Of a stretch of DNA of 64,000 bases, positions 52,456 to 60,423 are shown in pieces (positions within the stretch are counted from its first letter, which is position 1; each line of letters starts with the position of its first letter). Location: the NCBI GenBank assembly GCA_002337085.1, contig DDFH01000006.1, forward strand, positions 401,098 to 465,097, in the 5' to 3' direction. The position numbers and the translations under genes are program-made. The stretch is from Hyphomonadaceae bacterium UBA1933. GTDB lineage: Bacteria; Pseudomonadota; Alphaproteobacteria; Caulobacterales; Aquidulcibacteraceae. Under the pieces are notes generated by a model. The model saw only the letters and a list, made by a program, of their open reading frames with translations. It was not told the origin of the DNA and made no database searches.

Positions 52456-53832
52456 TTAATTTGAGCCTTTGGCGATAAAAGTTGCGTTATTACCAACTGC
52501 CATTGCAGAACCAACCAATGCACCTGAAGAACCACCAGTAATGTTAGTGCTTGCATAAACATTGCCATAGTTAGTTTGTGAAGTTTGAGAGTTCATTCTT
52601 ACGCTGCCGCCATTGCAACCTGCGCAAACAAAGCCAGTGATAGTGTTGCCAACTGCAAAGCTGTTTGCACCGCCAACGCCACCCATTGAAGAAGATCCCA
52701 TAAAGTTTGCAGTTGCGCTTACGTTGCCATAATTATTTTGTGCCATTACAAGGTTTGCATCGTCACCGATATTTGAAATCAATACGCCGTTACCAGTTGC
52801 AGAAGCGTCGGCATAAGCAGTGTTGCCCCAATCATTCAGAACGATTTCGCTATTTGCAGTTACTGAATCATTGGTTTCTTGGTTGCCGCTAAGGTCGACG
52901 CGACCCCATTCATTGGTGATTGAAGTGTTGTTGCCATAAGCGGTTGAAATTGCCGCCGCATCATTTGCGATACCAACGCTTACCGCAGTTTCAGCAAGAA
53001 CAGGCGCATAAGTTTTTTGTTCGATTTCAGAATTAATTTCTGCATTCTGACCAACAGTTACATGAGAGTTACCAGCAGCAACAGATTGCGCATTAACATA
53101 ACCAAACACTGTGTTACCTTCAACATAAGTAGAGGCAACAGTATTTGACGCATTATATTGACCGCTTTGGTTTTGAAGATAGCCATTTGCTACTGCGGTG
53201 TTGAAATTGTTGCCAGCAACTTGGGTAACTGCATCGATATTGTCGGCGCGGTCAACTGATACGGTGTTTACGCCGTAAATGTTTTTACCATAAAGGGTTT
53301 CTTGTTGCATATAAGTATAAGTTGCGTTGTTAAGGCCAACCACTTGTCCGCTATTGCCTTGTGCAGTAACGGTTGAATATGTGTTGCCCTGTGCATCATC
53401 AACAACAACCAATGAATCGGCAACTACATTGCCTTTGGTTGCTTGGTCATATTGTGCATAAAGGTCAACAGAATTAGTTGAACCAGACATAAGGTTACCA
53501 ACCGCAGTTGCCGAACCTTCAGTTCCTTCTAATGATTCATGTGTTGAAACGGTTGAATAAGATTCAACGTTACCAAGTTGCGCTTGTTGGTTGATGTTAC
53601 GTTCAACATCAGCACCAAGATCGCAAGGCCCTCTTAAGGTGCAGCCTTCTGTTGCGGTGGTGGTTTCTTGATTGGCACCACATGCAGTTGTTTGATTGCA
53701 AGAAGTATCTTGAGTAGCTGCTGGTTCATTGTTGCCGCAAGTTGGGGTTTGGTTACAATTGCCTGCCATTGCTACTGCTGGTGCAAAACCAAGTGCTAAA
53801 ACCGATACTGTGAATTTTACTACATTTTTCAT
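52456..53832 (-). CDS. Large exported Gly-Asn repeat protein, possible surface fibre or holdfast anchor
   Basis: The 458-residue protein has a signal peptide ending AMAG and a Cys-rich N-terminal part with a duplicated CNQTxxCGxN motif (six Cys by residue 70). The rest is Asn/Gln/Ser/Thr/Val-rich and holds at least 16 Gly-Asn pairs, often in the form YGNVxAxxN or AVGNxxT, the pattern of beta-solenoid or curli-like repeats. A late CAGC pair precedes the last repeats. Composition is reminiscent of alphaproteobacterial holdfast-anchor HfaD-type proteins, but I cannot confirm this. A strong terminator follows. Confidence 0.6.
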   Translation of the reverse strand: MKNVVKFTVSVLALGFAPAVAMAGNCNQTPTCGNNEPAATQDTSCNQTTACGANQETTTATEGCTLRGPCDLGADVERNINQQAQLGNVESYSTVSTHESLEGTEGSATAVGNLMSGSTNSVDLYAQYDQATKGNVVADSLVVVDDAQGNTYSTVTAQGNSGQVVGLNNATYTYMQQETLYGKNIYGVNTVSVDRADNIDAVTQVAGNNFNTAVANGYLQNQSGQYNASNTVASTYVEGNTVFGYVNAQSVAAGNSHVTVGQNAEINSEIEQKTYAPVLAETAVSVGIANDAAAISTAYGNNTSITNEWGRVDLSGNQETNDSVTANSEIVLNDWGNTAYADASATGNGVLISNIGDDANLVMAQNNYGNVSATANFMGSSSMGGVGGANSFAVGNTITGFVCAGCNGGSVRMNSQTSQTNYGNVYASTNITGGSSGALVGSAMAVGNNATFIAKGSN

Positions 53833-53988
53833 TTTTTAAGCTCCTAAAACTTTTTTTATTTGCGGTTTGAACCGCTTGTTGTGATGTCAAGGAGGTCGCG
53901 AGTTTTGTGCCAACATTGGGAATTTGGCGGTTTTCAATTCTCTGATTTAGGGAAATATGTGTAAAAAATACAATAAAAACAATAAAAT

Positions 53989-54012
53989 ACCCGTGCCAAA
54001 AACTTGGCACGG
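53989..54012 (-). terminator. Distal terminator behind regA
   Basis: A 9-bp stem CCCGTGCCA / TGGCACGGG with a 6-base loop is followed on the minus strand by a T-rich tail. It is the second of two hairpins downstream of regA and lies upstream of the Gly-Asn repeat gene. Confidence 0.8.
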
Positions 54013-54061
54013 GCAACGTTTGGATTAAAAATTATGCCGTAAAAATTCTGTCCAAAAATGA

Positions 54062-54095
54062 AAATGCCGAGGTTTGATACAAACCCCGGCGTTTA
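54062..54095 (-). terminator. Proximal terminator behind regA
   Basis: GCCG-GGTTT pairs with AAACC-CGGC, with one mismatch and a 5-base loop, 37 bases past the regA stop codon. With the next hairpin it makes a tandem terminator. Confidence 0.7.
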
Positions 54096-54131
54096 TTTTG
54101 TTTCATTATGAAACGTTTTTGAACTTATGCG

Positions 54132-54692
54132 TTATTTTGGCGCACGCTTGGCAAGGATACGCTGCAAAGTGCGGCGGTGCATATTAAGGCGGCGCGCAGT
54201 TTCTGAAACATTGTGCCCGCATAATTCATATACACGCTGAATATGTTCCCATTTAACACGGTCGGCAGACATTGGGTTTTCTGGTGGTTCTGGTAATGTA
54301 TCTTGGATTGCCAATAGTGCCTTCATAACATCATCGGCGTCCGCCGGTTTTGCTAAATAATCTGCGGCCCCTGCCTTAACTGCGGCAACTGCGGTTGCAA
54401 TATTACCATAGCCAGTAAGCATTACCACGCGCGATTCAGGGCGAAGATTGTGCATTTCTTCAACAACCGTCAAACCATTTCCATCTTCAAGGCGCATATC
54501 AAATACACCAAATGCCGGTGGTTTTTCGCGGACGATTGCCAAAGCTTCGGCAACAGAGCTAGCGACACTTACTTGAAACCCTCGTGATTCAAGTGCGCGA
54601 GATAGGCGCATACGTAATGGGCCATCGTCATCCATTACCAATAGTGTTTTATCCGGAATGCCTTCCAAAATTTCTTCGTATTTGTTGGTCAT
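54132..54692 (-). CDS. regA: Redox response regulator RegA/PrrA/ActR
   Basis: The 186-residue regulator has a receiver (D21-D23, phosphoacceptor D65 in FGVFDMRLEDGNGL, Lys in YLAKPAD) and a Fis-type C-terminal helix-turn-helix (WEHIQRVYELCGHNVSETARRLNMHRRTLQRIL, in pieces). The HTH is the highly conserved DNA-binding segment of RegA. It controls respiration, photosynthesis and fixation genes in relatives. regB lies two genes upstream with a small membrane gene between. Confidence 0.94.
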   Translation of the reverse strand: MTNKYEEILEGIPDKTLLVMDDDGPLRMRLSRALESRGFQVSVASSVAEALAIVREKPPAFGVFDMRLEDGNGLTVVEEMHNLRPESRVVMLTGYGNIATAVAAVKAGAADYLAKPADADDVMKALLAIQDTLPEPPENPMSADRVKWEHIQRVYELCGHNVSETARRLNMHRRTLQRILAKRAPK

Positions 54693-54802
54693 ATTATATT
54701 TATCTCAACTTATTTTTATAACGGCAATTTGGTTTAATGTCCCAGTTTATAGCCATACATTTGTTGCACGTAAAGTGCATAAACTGAATAGGTAAAAAAC
54801 AG

Positions 54803-55144
54803 CTATATAAAGCGCGATTTTATATCTTTTAATCTACTTCCGGTAAAAAATGCGGCAAGTATCAATACTGCGCCAATATGCCCGAAATTAGTGATACGTG
54901 TAGCAATTGCCAAGATGACTATTCCGATTGACCATATACTAATACGTAATGCCATTGGTAAATTTATATTTTGCGGAAGGTCTTTGGGATTAGTGGTCAA
55001 AAAACCCGCAAATAATGCAACGACGCCCCATAATAAATCTTTAGTAGATATATTGGCATGAAGGCTAATTATAAAAAAAGCAAATAGTGACAGCAATATA
55101 TTGGCAATAAAAACGCTTTTGGTTTTGACTGTCGCGTTTTCCAT
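54803..55144 (-). CDS. Small membrane protein between regB and regA
   Basis: The 113-residue protein has four hydrophobic stretches (about 10-28, 36-48, 66-83, 87-103) and a basic C-terminus. Its ATG follows the regB stop by 2 bases, so it is cotranscribed with regB; a 110-base gap precedes regA. No family recognised. Its place suggests a link to RegB function, but this is inference. Confidence 0.65.
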   Translation of the reverse strand: MENATVKTKSVFIANILLSLFAFFIISLHANISTKDLLWGVVALFAGFLTTNPKDLPQNINLPMALRISIWSIGIVILAIATRITNFGHIGAVLILAAFFTGSRLKDIKSRFI

Positions 55145-55146
55145 GC

Positions 55147-56478
55147 TTACTCTTTATATTCCAAATCATCGCGTGACCAAACCACACGCACAATTGCCCC
55201 TGACTTCGGGCTTGCCTGATTACCAAAGCGCACATGCCCCCCCGAACGCTCAAGCAAGGTTTTGGCAATAAAGAAACCAAGCCCCATGCCTTCACGAACT
55301 TGCGCACCGCTTGAACCATGGCCACGGGTGGTAACGTAAGGTTCGCCAAGGCGGGGCAGAATGTCGGGGTCAAAGCCACGACCATCATCCACAATTTCAA
55401 CCTCAATAACACGATTATTCCACATGCACCGGATTATAAGCTTTTCCTTGGCATATTGCAGGCCGTTTTCAATGAAATTGCCAAGGCCATATAAAACCTC
55501 TGGCATGCGGTGCACCACAAGGACGGCATCCTCACTTGGTGGGTTGATGTCAAAAAGGACGGCTTTGTCGATTTGGCTGTGACGCCCTGCGGCTTCTTGC
55601 AATAATTGTCCGATGGGAAGTTTTTCAACCGTTGGGTCGGAAATATATTTTTGCAAAGATAAATTCCGCAAAATATCACGGCAACGTAATGACTGTTCAT
55701 AAATCAATTGTGCGTCTTCTTGCGATTGCCCACTTTTAAGGTCGCGCACCATTTCTTTTGACGTAAGCTGTATGGTGGCAAGGGGTGTGCCCAGTTCGTG
55801 TGCCGCCGCCGCCGCCAAGCCGCCTACTGCCGCCAATTGCTGTTCTTTGGCAAGGATTTTTTGGGTCGCAATTAATGCATCGGCAAGGCGCATCTCCTCG
55901 GCAGAAACACGGAAAGCATAGGCAGTGGTAAATAAAAGACCGATGATGATGCCGATTGCCAGACCGCTTTTATATAATTGTGGTAATTCAATGCCATAGG
56001 ATTGATACCACGGTAAAGGCATTGCGTTATAATGAAGGAATGTAACGCATGCCATTGCCAATATGACGATGAACAAAACCCAACGCGGTCTTAATGTTGC
56101 CGCCGCAATAGTTGCCGGTGCAATAACCAATACCGAAAACGGATTAGTGATGCCGCCAGTTAGATATAAAAGGAATGTAAGCTGCAATAGGTCAAATGAT
56201 ATTTGCGTGGTTGCTTCCCATGATTTTAATAATCTTTGTGAAGGAAGCGCAAAGGCAAGGATAATATTAATCCAAGATGAAACCGCAACTGCACCAAAGC
56301 ACCATGCCAATGGCAATGGGAAATGAAACAAAAATCCAACAACAATGATGGCAATCGACTGCCCAATAATCGCAAGCCAGCGCAGGGCAACAAGCGTTCT
56401 AAGCCTTAGGCGGCCCGAAAATTCCATGCGGGTCGTTTTAAGATTATTTTCTGCTTTTATTGCTTCACTAATAGCCAT
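55147..56478 (-). CDS. regB: Redox sensor histidine kinase RegB/PrrB/ActS
   Basis: The 443-residue kinase has six membrane helices (about 30-200). The quinone-linked motif GGITNPF lies at 108-114. H227 sits in the H-box AHELGTPLATIQ, and C266 (SLRCRDILRNLS) matches the redox-active Cys265 of Rhodobacter RegB. The ATPase region carries GLGNFIENGLQYA, VDDGRGFD and GMGLGFFIAKTLLERSGG. It phosphorylates RegA when the quinone pool is reduced. senC is divergent, 52 bases away. Confidence 0.95.
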   Translation of the reverse strand: MAISEAIKAENNLKTTRMEFSGRLRLRTLVALRWLAIIGQSIAIIVVGFLFHFPLPLAWCFGAVAVSSWINIILAFALPSQRLLKSWEATTQISFDLLQLTFLLYLTGGITNPFSVLVIAPATIAAATLRPRWVLFIVILAMACVTFLHYNAMPLPWYQSYGIELPQLYKSGLAIGIIIGLLFTTAYAFRVSAEEMRLADALIATQKILAKEQQLAAVGGLAAAAAHELGTPLATIQLTSKEMVRDLKSGQSQEDAQLIYEQSLRCRDILRNLSLQKYISDPTVEKLPIGQLLQEAAGRHSQIDKAVLFDINPPSEDAVLVVHRMPEVLYGLGNFIENGLQYAKEKLIIRCMWNNRVIEVEIVDDGRGFDPDILPRLGEPYVTTRGHGSSGAQVREGMGLGFFIAKTLLERSGGHVRFGNQASPKSGAIVRVVWSRDDLEYKE

Positions 56479-56530
56479 AAATAATAGAAATACACATATT
56501 GTTTTTTTTTAGAAGCGATTTTTAGCAGAT

Positions 56531-57208
56531 ATGACAAAACTTCCTAAAGCAACCAATCTAAATTTTGGTATTATTGCGCCGGCGGCGGCAATTTTGGTAA
56601 TTATTGGTGTTGCTGGCTATCAATTTATTGATCGTGGCGGCCTTAAGAAGGTGGATGGGGTTGATGATGCTTGCACCACACGTTCATTCGCCGAAATTGG
56701 TGGCCCGTTCGAGCTGGTAAATCAGGATAATGTTAAATTCACCGACAAAGATTTATTGGGAAAACCAGCGCTTCTTTATTTTGGTTATACCTATTGCCCC
56801 GATGTTTGCCCAACTTCATTGACCTATATGGGCGCGGCGATGAATGCGCTCGAAGAACAAGACCCAAAACTTCGCAAAGAAATGCAAACAGTCTTTATTA
56901 CCATCGACCCCGCGCGCGATACACCTAAAAAAATGAAGGAATATATTGTTTCTGGTGGTTTCCCTACTGGTCTGATTGGCCTTTCAGGTAGTGAGGAGCA
57001 GATTAACAAGGCGGCAAAAGAATATAAGGTCGGCTTTAAAAAGGTTGTTCCACCCAATGCGGCTCCTGAAGACTATGTTATGGATCACACTTCAATAATA
57101 TACATGCTTGATCGTAAGGGTAAACTTGCGACATTCTTCTCTGATCAAACCAATCCGAAAAAGATGGCACAATGTATTGCGGCATTGGATAAAGATGCTA
57201 AGCACTAG
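56531..57208 (+). CDS. senC: SCO1/SenC copper chaperone
   Basis: The 225-residue protein has an N-terminal membrane anchor (about 11-31) and a periplasmic thioredoxin-like domain with the copper site CPDVC (C89, C93) and His186 (MDHTSIIYML). SCO proteins deliver copper to cytochrome oxidase. The divergent placement next to regB is the same as in Rhodobacter (regB-senC/prrC-regA). Confidence 0.94.
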   Translation: MTKLPKATNLNFGIIAPAAAILVIIGVAGYQFIDRGGLKKVDGVDDACTTRSFAEIGGPFELVNQDNVKFTDKDLLGKPALLYFGYTYCPDVCPTSLTYMGAAMNALEEQDPKLRKEMQTVFITIDPARDTPKKMKEYIVSGGFPTGLIGLSGSEEQINKAAKEYKVGFKKVVPPNAAPEDYVMDHTSIIYMLDRKGKLATFFSDQTNPKKMAQCIAALDKDAKH

Positions 57209-57225
57209 CACGTGCTATCATTTTT
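57201..57225 (+). terminator. Weak terminator-like palindrome after senC
   Basis: AGCAC...GTGCT (6-base loop) or the full palindrome TAGCACGTGCTA (57206-57217) overlaps the senC stop and is followed by ATCATTTTT. The stem is short and this call is tentative. Confidence 0.3.
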
Positions 57226-57344
57226 GATTTCGCATCGTTTTTACTAAAGACCATATACACTTTTTAACACGATGCTTTAGTCAATCTTTACTCAAACGGC
57301 GTTTTGTGGCATTTATTGTGCGCCGCAACAATTGGGAGATAAGA

Positions 57345-58595
57345 TTGCTTTATTCTATGCTTGAATGGCAGCGTGCCGCTTTAATGCCATTGCGCGCGGT
57401 TAATGCTGTTAATTCTTATTGGCTTGAAAGCCCTTTAAACCCATTTGCTGAGAATGAGATTGTTAAAAACGTGGCGGCGGCGGCGCGTCTATTTGATGAT
57501 ATTACCAAAAATTATTGCAAACCTGAATGGCAAATTGATAATTGCACCATTGATAATCAAGTAGTTGATATTACGACCGAGGTTGTTTGGAGCGGGGATT
57601 GGTGCAACCTTATCCATTTTAAAAAAGACACGAAAAACAAACCCAAGGCAATTGCCGAATATATTAATAATAGCCCCAAGGTTTTAATTGTTGCCCCATT
57701 ATCAGGGCATTTTGCGACTCTTTTACGAGGTACGGTTCAGGGGTTTTTACCCGACCATGATGTTTATATTACCGATTGGGCGGATGCCAAAAATGTCCCG
57801 CTTGTCAGTGGTCGCTTCGATTTGGATGATTATATTGATTATATCCGCAATATGATTACCAACCTTGGTAAAGGTGTGAATGTGATTGCGGTCTGTCAGC
57901 CTGGGCCGCCGGTTTTGGCGGCAATCGCTATGATGAGTGAAGATGGCGACGAAAATGTTCCTGATACAATGTGTTTTGTTGGCTCACCAATTGATGCGCG
58001 CAAATCGCCAACAATTGCCAACCAGCTTGCCGAAGAACGCCCCTTTACTTGGTTCAAATCAAATATGATTTATAGCGTGCCGATGAATTATCCGGGGGCA
58101 ATGCGGCGGGTTTATCCGGGGTTTGTACAATTAATTTCTTTTATGTCACTTAATCAAGATCGTCACCTTGATGCCCATAAGAAATATTTTGATGATTTGG
58201 TAAAGGGGGACGGGGAATCAGCCACACGTCACCGCGAATTCTATGATGAATATCTTTCGGTTTTAGATTTAACCGAGGAGTTTTATCTACAAACTGTCGA
58301 GAAAGTATTCCAAGAGCATCATTTGGCGCTTGGTAAGTTTTATCATCGTGGGCGGTTGGTGCGCCCCGAAAAAATCACCCATACGGCGCTTTTAACCATT
58401 GAGGGTGAGCTTGATGATATTTCAGGAATAGGACAGACCCAGGCCGCCCACGACCTTTGCACATCTATCCCTGCACACAAACACAAAGACCATGTTCAAA
58501 AAGGCGTTGGGCATTATGGCGTTTTCAACGGCAAGAAATTTAAAAAATACATTTACCCAATTCAACGCGATTTTATTCGGGAATTTTCAAAGTAA
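57345..58595 (+). CDS. phaZ: Intracellular polyhydroxyalkanoate depolymerase
   Basis: From TTG 57345 the 416-residue enzyme begins MLYSMLEWQRAALMPLR, the usual PhaZ start, with GGGAG 6 bases upstream. The nucleophile is C184 in VIAVCQPGPP, as in Ralstonia PhaZ1 (Cys183); other residues are VAPLSGHFATLLRGTV, TIEGELDDISG with the Asp, and GVGHYGVFNG with the His. It mobilises stored poly-3-hydroxybutyrate granules. An unrelated short gene follows after about 150 bases. Confidence 0.93.
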   Translation: MLYSMLEWQRAALMPLRAVNAVNSYWLESPLNPFAENEIVKNVAAAARLFDDITKNYCKPEWQIDNCTIDNQVVDITTEVVWSGDWCNLIHFKKDTKNKPKAIAEYINNSPKVLIVAPLSGHFATLLRGTVQGFLPDHDVYITDWADAKNVPLVSGRFDLDDYIDYIRNMITNLGKGVNVIAVCQPGPPVLAAIAMMSEDGDENVPDTMCFVGSPIDARKSPTIANQLAEERPFTWFKSNMIYSVPMNYPGAMRRVYPGFVQLISFMSLNQDRHLDAHKKYFDDLVKGDGESATRHREFYDEYLSVLDLTEEFYLQTVEKVFQEHHLALGKFYHRGRLVRPEKITHTALLTIEGELDDISGIGQTQAAHDLCTSIPAHKHKDHVQKGVGHYGVFNGKKFKKYIYPIQRDFIREFSK

Positions 58596-58746
58596 TTCTT
58601 GCCATACCGGAATTATATAAAAGATACCACGTTCTTGTAGTTAAGTATCAATACGACAACGAAAACTATTATATTTCACATTCTAATTCAATTTTTAACT
58701 TGCGAATGATTTGCAATAGCGGTATGTTGAAAGTATGGAGTGGCAG

Positions 58747-59208
58747 ATGTTACAAAATATTGATACAAATCATTTTGAAAATAACCGCGCATTAGCGCAT
58801 CCCGATGTTAATTTTGATGACCTTGGCTCATCAGAAATGCCAAGGTTTCTTGTTATTTGGGCTTTGCGTGCTTGTATAATGGGTAATGGTACGGGGGCGT
58901 TTCATTGTCGCGGGTTGTTAAAGGCAATTCATGACTGGTTTGGCAATGATGCCGATGAATTAATCCATAGCGCGCAAATAATTGCATGGGCGAATAATCA
59001 GGCGGGTGATATTGATATGCGCTTTAAACCCACTGGTGCAGAAGGGTTTAGGAATGAGGAGCGGGCATTATTTGCAACAATCGACGCCATTAATGATAAT
59101 AATATGCGTGCGGCAAACGATTTATGCCAGAATTTAACCGGCTATTTAAGTGAAATTGCGTTTGGCTCGTTTATGTCTTTGGCAAAAATTATGCGTAAAG
59201 TGGCGTGA
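58747..59208 (+). CDS. Protein of unknown function, 153 residues
   Basis: The helical protein contains RFLVIWALRACIMGNGTGAFHCRGLLKAIHDWFG (in pieces), three Cys and an amphipathic second half (EERALFATIDAINDNNMRAANDLCQNL). It has no signal peptide or membrane helix. GGAG lies 6 bases before ATG 58747, favouring it over ATG 58735. It follows phaZ and ends directly against the convergent ptsH stop. I do not recognise it. Confidence 0.6.
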   Translation: MLQNIDTNHFENNRALAHPDVNFDDLGSSEMPRFLVIWALRACIMGNGTGAFHCRGLLKAIHDWFGNDADELIHSAQIIAWANNQAGDIDMRFKPTGAEGFRNEERALFATIDAINDNNMRAANDLCQNLTGYLSEIAFGSFMSLAKIMRKVA

Positions 59209-59487
59209 TTATTCACCTTCGCCAAATTTATCATTCACCAATTGCTCAAGTGCATTAAGTGCGGCTTCTGCGGTATCGCCTTCGGCAAAAACCTCGATGG
59301 ATGAACCAATACCGGCCGCAAGCATCATTAAATCCATAATGGAATAGCCAGATACTTCTTCACCATCTTTGGAAACAATAATATTTGCGTCAGGATATTC
59401 ATTAGCTGTTACCGCGAATTTCGAACTTGCACGGGCATGAAGCCCACGTTTGTTCGTAATATTCAGGGTCTTTTTTAATTTTGTCAT
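59209..59487 (-). CDS. ptsH: Phosphocarrier protein HPr
   Basis: The 92-residue HPr has the phosphorylated His17 (NKRGLHARASS) and Ser49 (GYSIMDLMMLAAG) of the regulatory site. GGGGGTGGGGG precedes ATG 59487. With the EIIA-Man gene upstream it forms the regulatory PTS common to alphaproteobacteria, where sugar-transporting EIIBC parts are often missing. hprK is not adjacent. Confidence 0.96.
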   Translation of the reverse strand: MTKLKKTLNITNKRGLHARASSKFAVTANEYPDANIIVSKDGEEVSGYSIMDLMMLAAGIGSSIEVFAEGDTAEAALNALEQLVNDKFGEGE

Positions 59488-59542
59488 TTCCCCCACCCCC
59501 ATTTATTTAGTATGTCATCAATTTCTTAATTTGCCATTTATT

Positions 59543-59944
59543 TTAGTTTGCCAAAAGTGATGACACTACCGCAATATATTTACGCGCCGCATCTTGGGAA
59601 GCGAAGGCGGCGCGTGCAATTGATTCGGTTTTTCTAACTTCAGCAAGTTTGATAAGCATTGGCAGATTTGCCCCCGCAATCACCTCAAAATTGCCTTTTT
59701 CCATAATGGATATTGCAAGGTTTGAAGGTGTTCCGCCAAACATATCGGTAAGAATGATGACACCATCACCGGAATCATTGGCATTGCATGCGTCCAAGAT
59801 TTCCTGTCGCCTTACGCCCATATCATCTTCAGGTCCGATTGAAACTGGCGTCATTTGAATTTGCTTGCCCACCACATGTTCAGCAGCCTTGACCAATTCA
59901 ACCGCCAAATCACCGTGACTAACGACAACGACACCAATCATCAA
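59543..59944 (-). CDS. PTS EIIA component, mannose family
   Basis: The 133-residue EIIA domain of the Man family carries the active His10 (VVVVSHGDLAVEL) and the Asp of LTDMFGGTPSN. It receives phosphate from HPr. No EIIB, EIIC or EIID gene is present, so it is probably regulatory. It lies between trxA and ptsH, 56 bases from ptsH. Confidence 0.94.
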   Translation of the reverse strand: MMIGVVVVSHGDLAVELVKAAEHVVGKQIQMTPVSIGPEDDMGVRRQEILDACNANDSGDGVIILTDMFGGTPSNLAISIMEKGNFEVIAGANLPMLIKLAEVRKTESIARAAFASQDAARKYIAVVSSLLAN

Positions 59945-59965
59945 AAAATCCCCGTCCGGTTAATA

Positions 59966-60286
59966 TTAAATGCTATCTTTAATCCAGCCGTCGATACGAT
60001 TTTTTGCCATCGCGCCCACTTGGGTCGAGACGACCTTCCCATCCTTAAATATCATAAGTGTTGGAATGCCGCGAACGCCATATTTCGTTGGTATCATTGG
60101 GTTTTCGTCAATATTGATTTTGGCGATTTTAACCTTGTCACCCATTTCGGAGGCGATTTCTTCCAATGATGGGGCAATCATTTTACAAGGCCCACACCAA
60201 GCCGCCCAAAAATCAACAACCACGGGGGTTGAAGAGTTTAATACGTCTTGCTCAAAACTATCGTCGCTTACTGGTAAAGTTGTCAT
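59966..60286 (-). CDS. trxA: Thioredoxin
   Basis: This is a 106-residue classical thioredoxin with the active site WCGPCK (C31, C34), a cis-proline in GIPTLMIFKDG, and standard length. It keeps cytosolic thiols reduced. It lies between addA and the EIIA-Man gene, the frequent addB-addA-trxA order of the class. Confidence 0.98.
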   Translation of the reverse strand: MTTLPVSDDSFEQDVLNSSTPVVVDFWAAWCGPCKMIAPSLEEIASEMGDKVKIAKINIDENPMIPTKYGVRGIPTLMIFKDGKVVSTQVGAMAKNRIDGWIKDSI

Positions 60287-60423
60287 AATTATCTCCTGAC
60301 AGACAATGCATAATAGTTATATCTAATATGCAATAATCTATTTTCAAGTTTTTAAATGCAATCCTTATCATTGCTATTTAAATCTGACTGTCAAATGATT
60401 TGATTAGTAGAAAAGACATTTCT

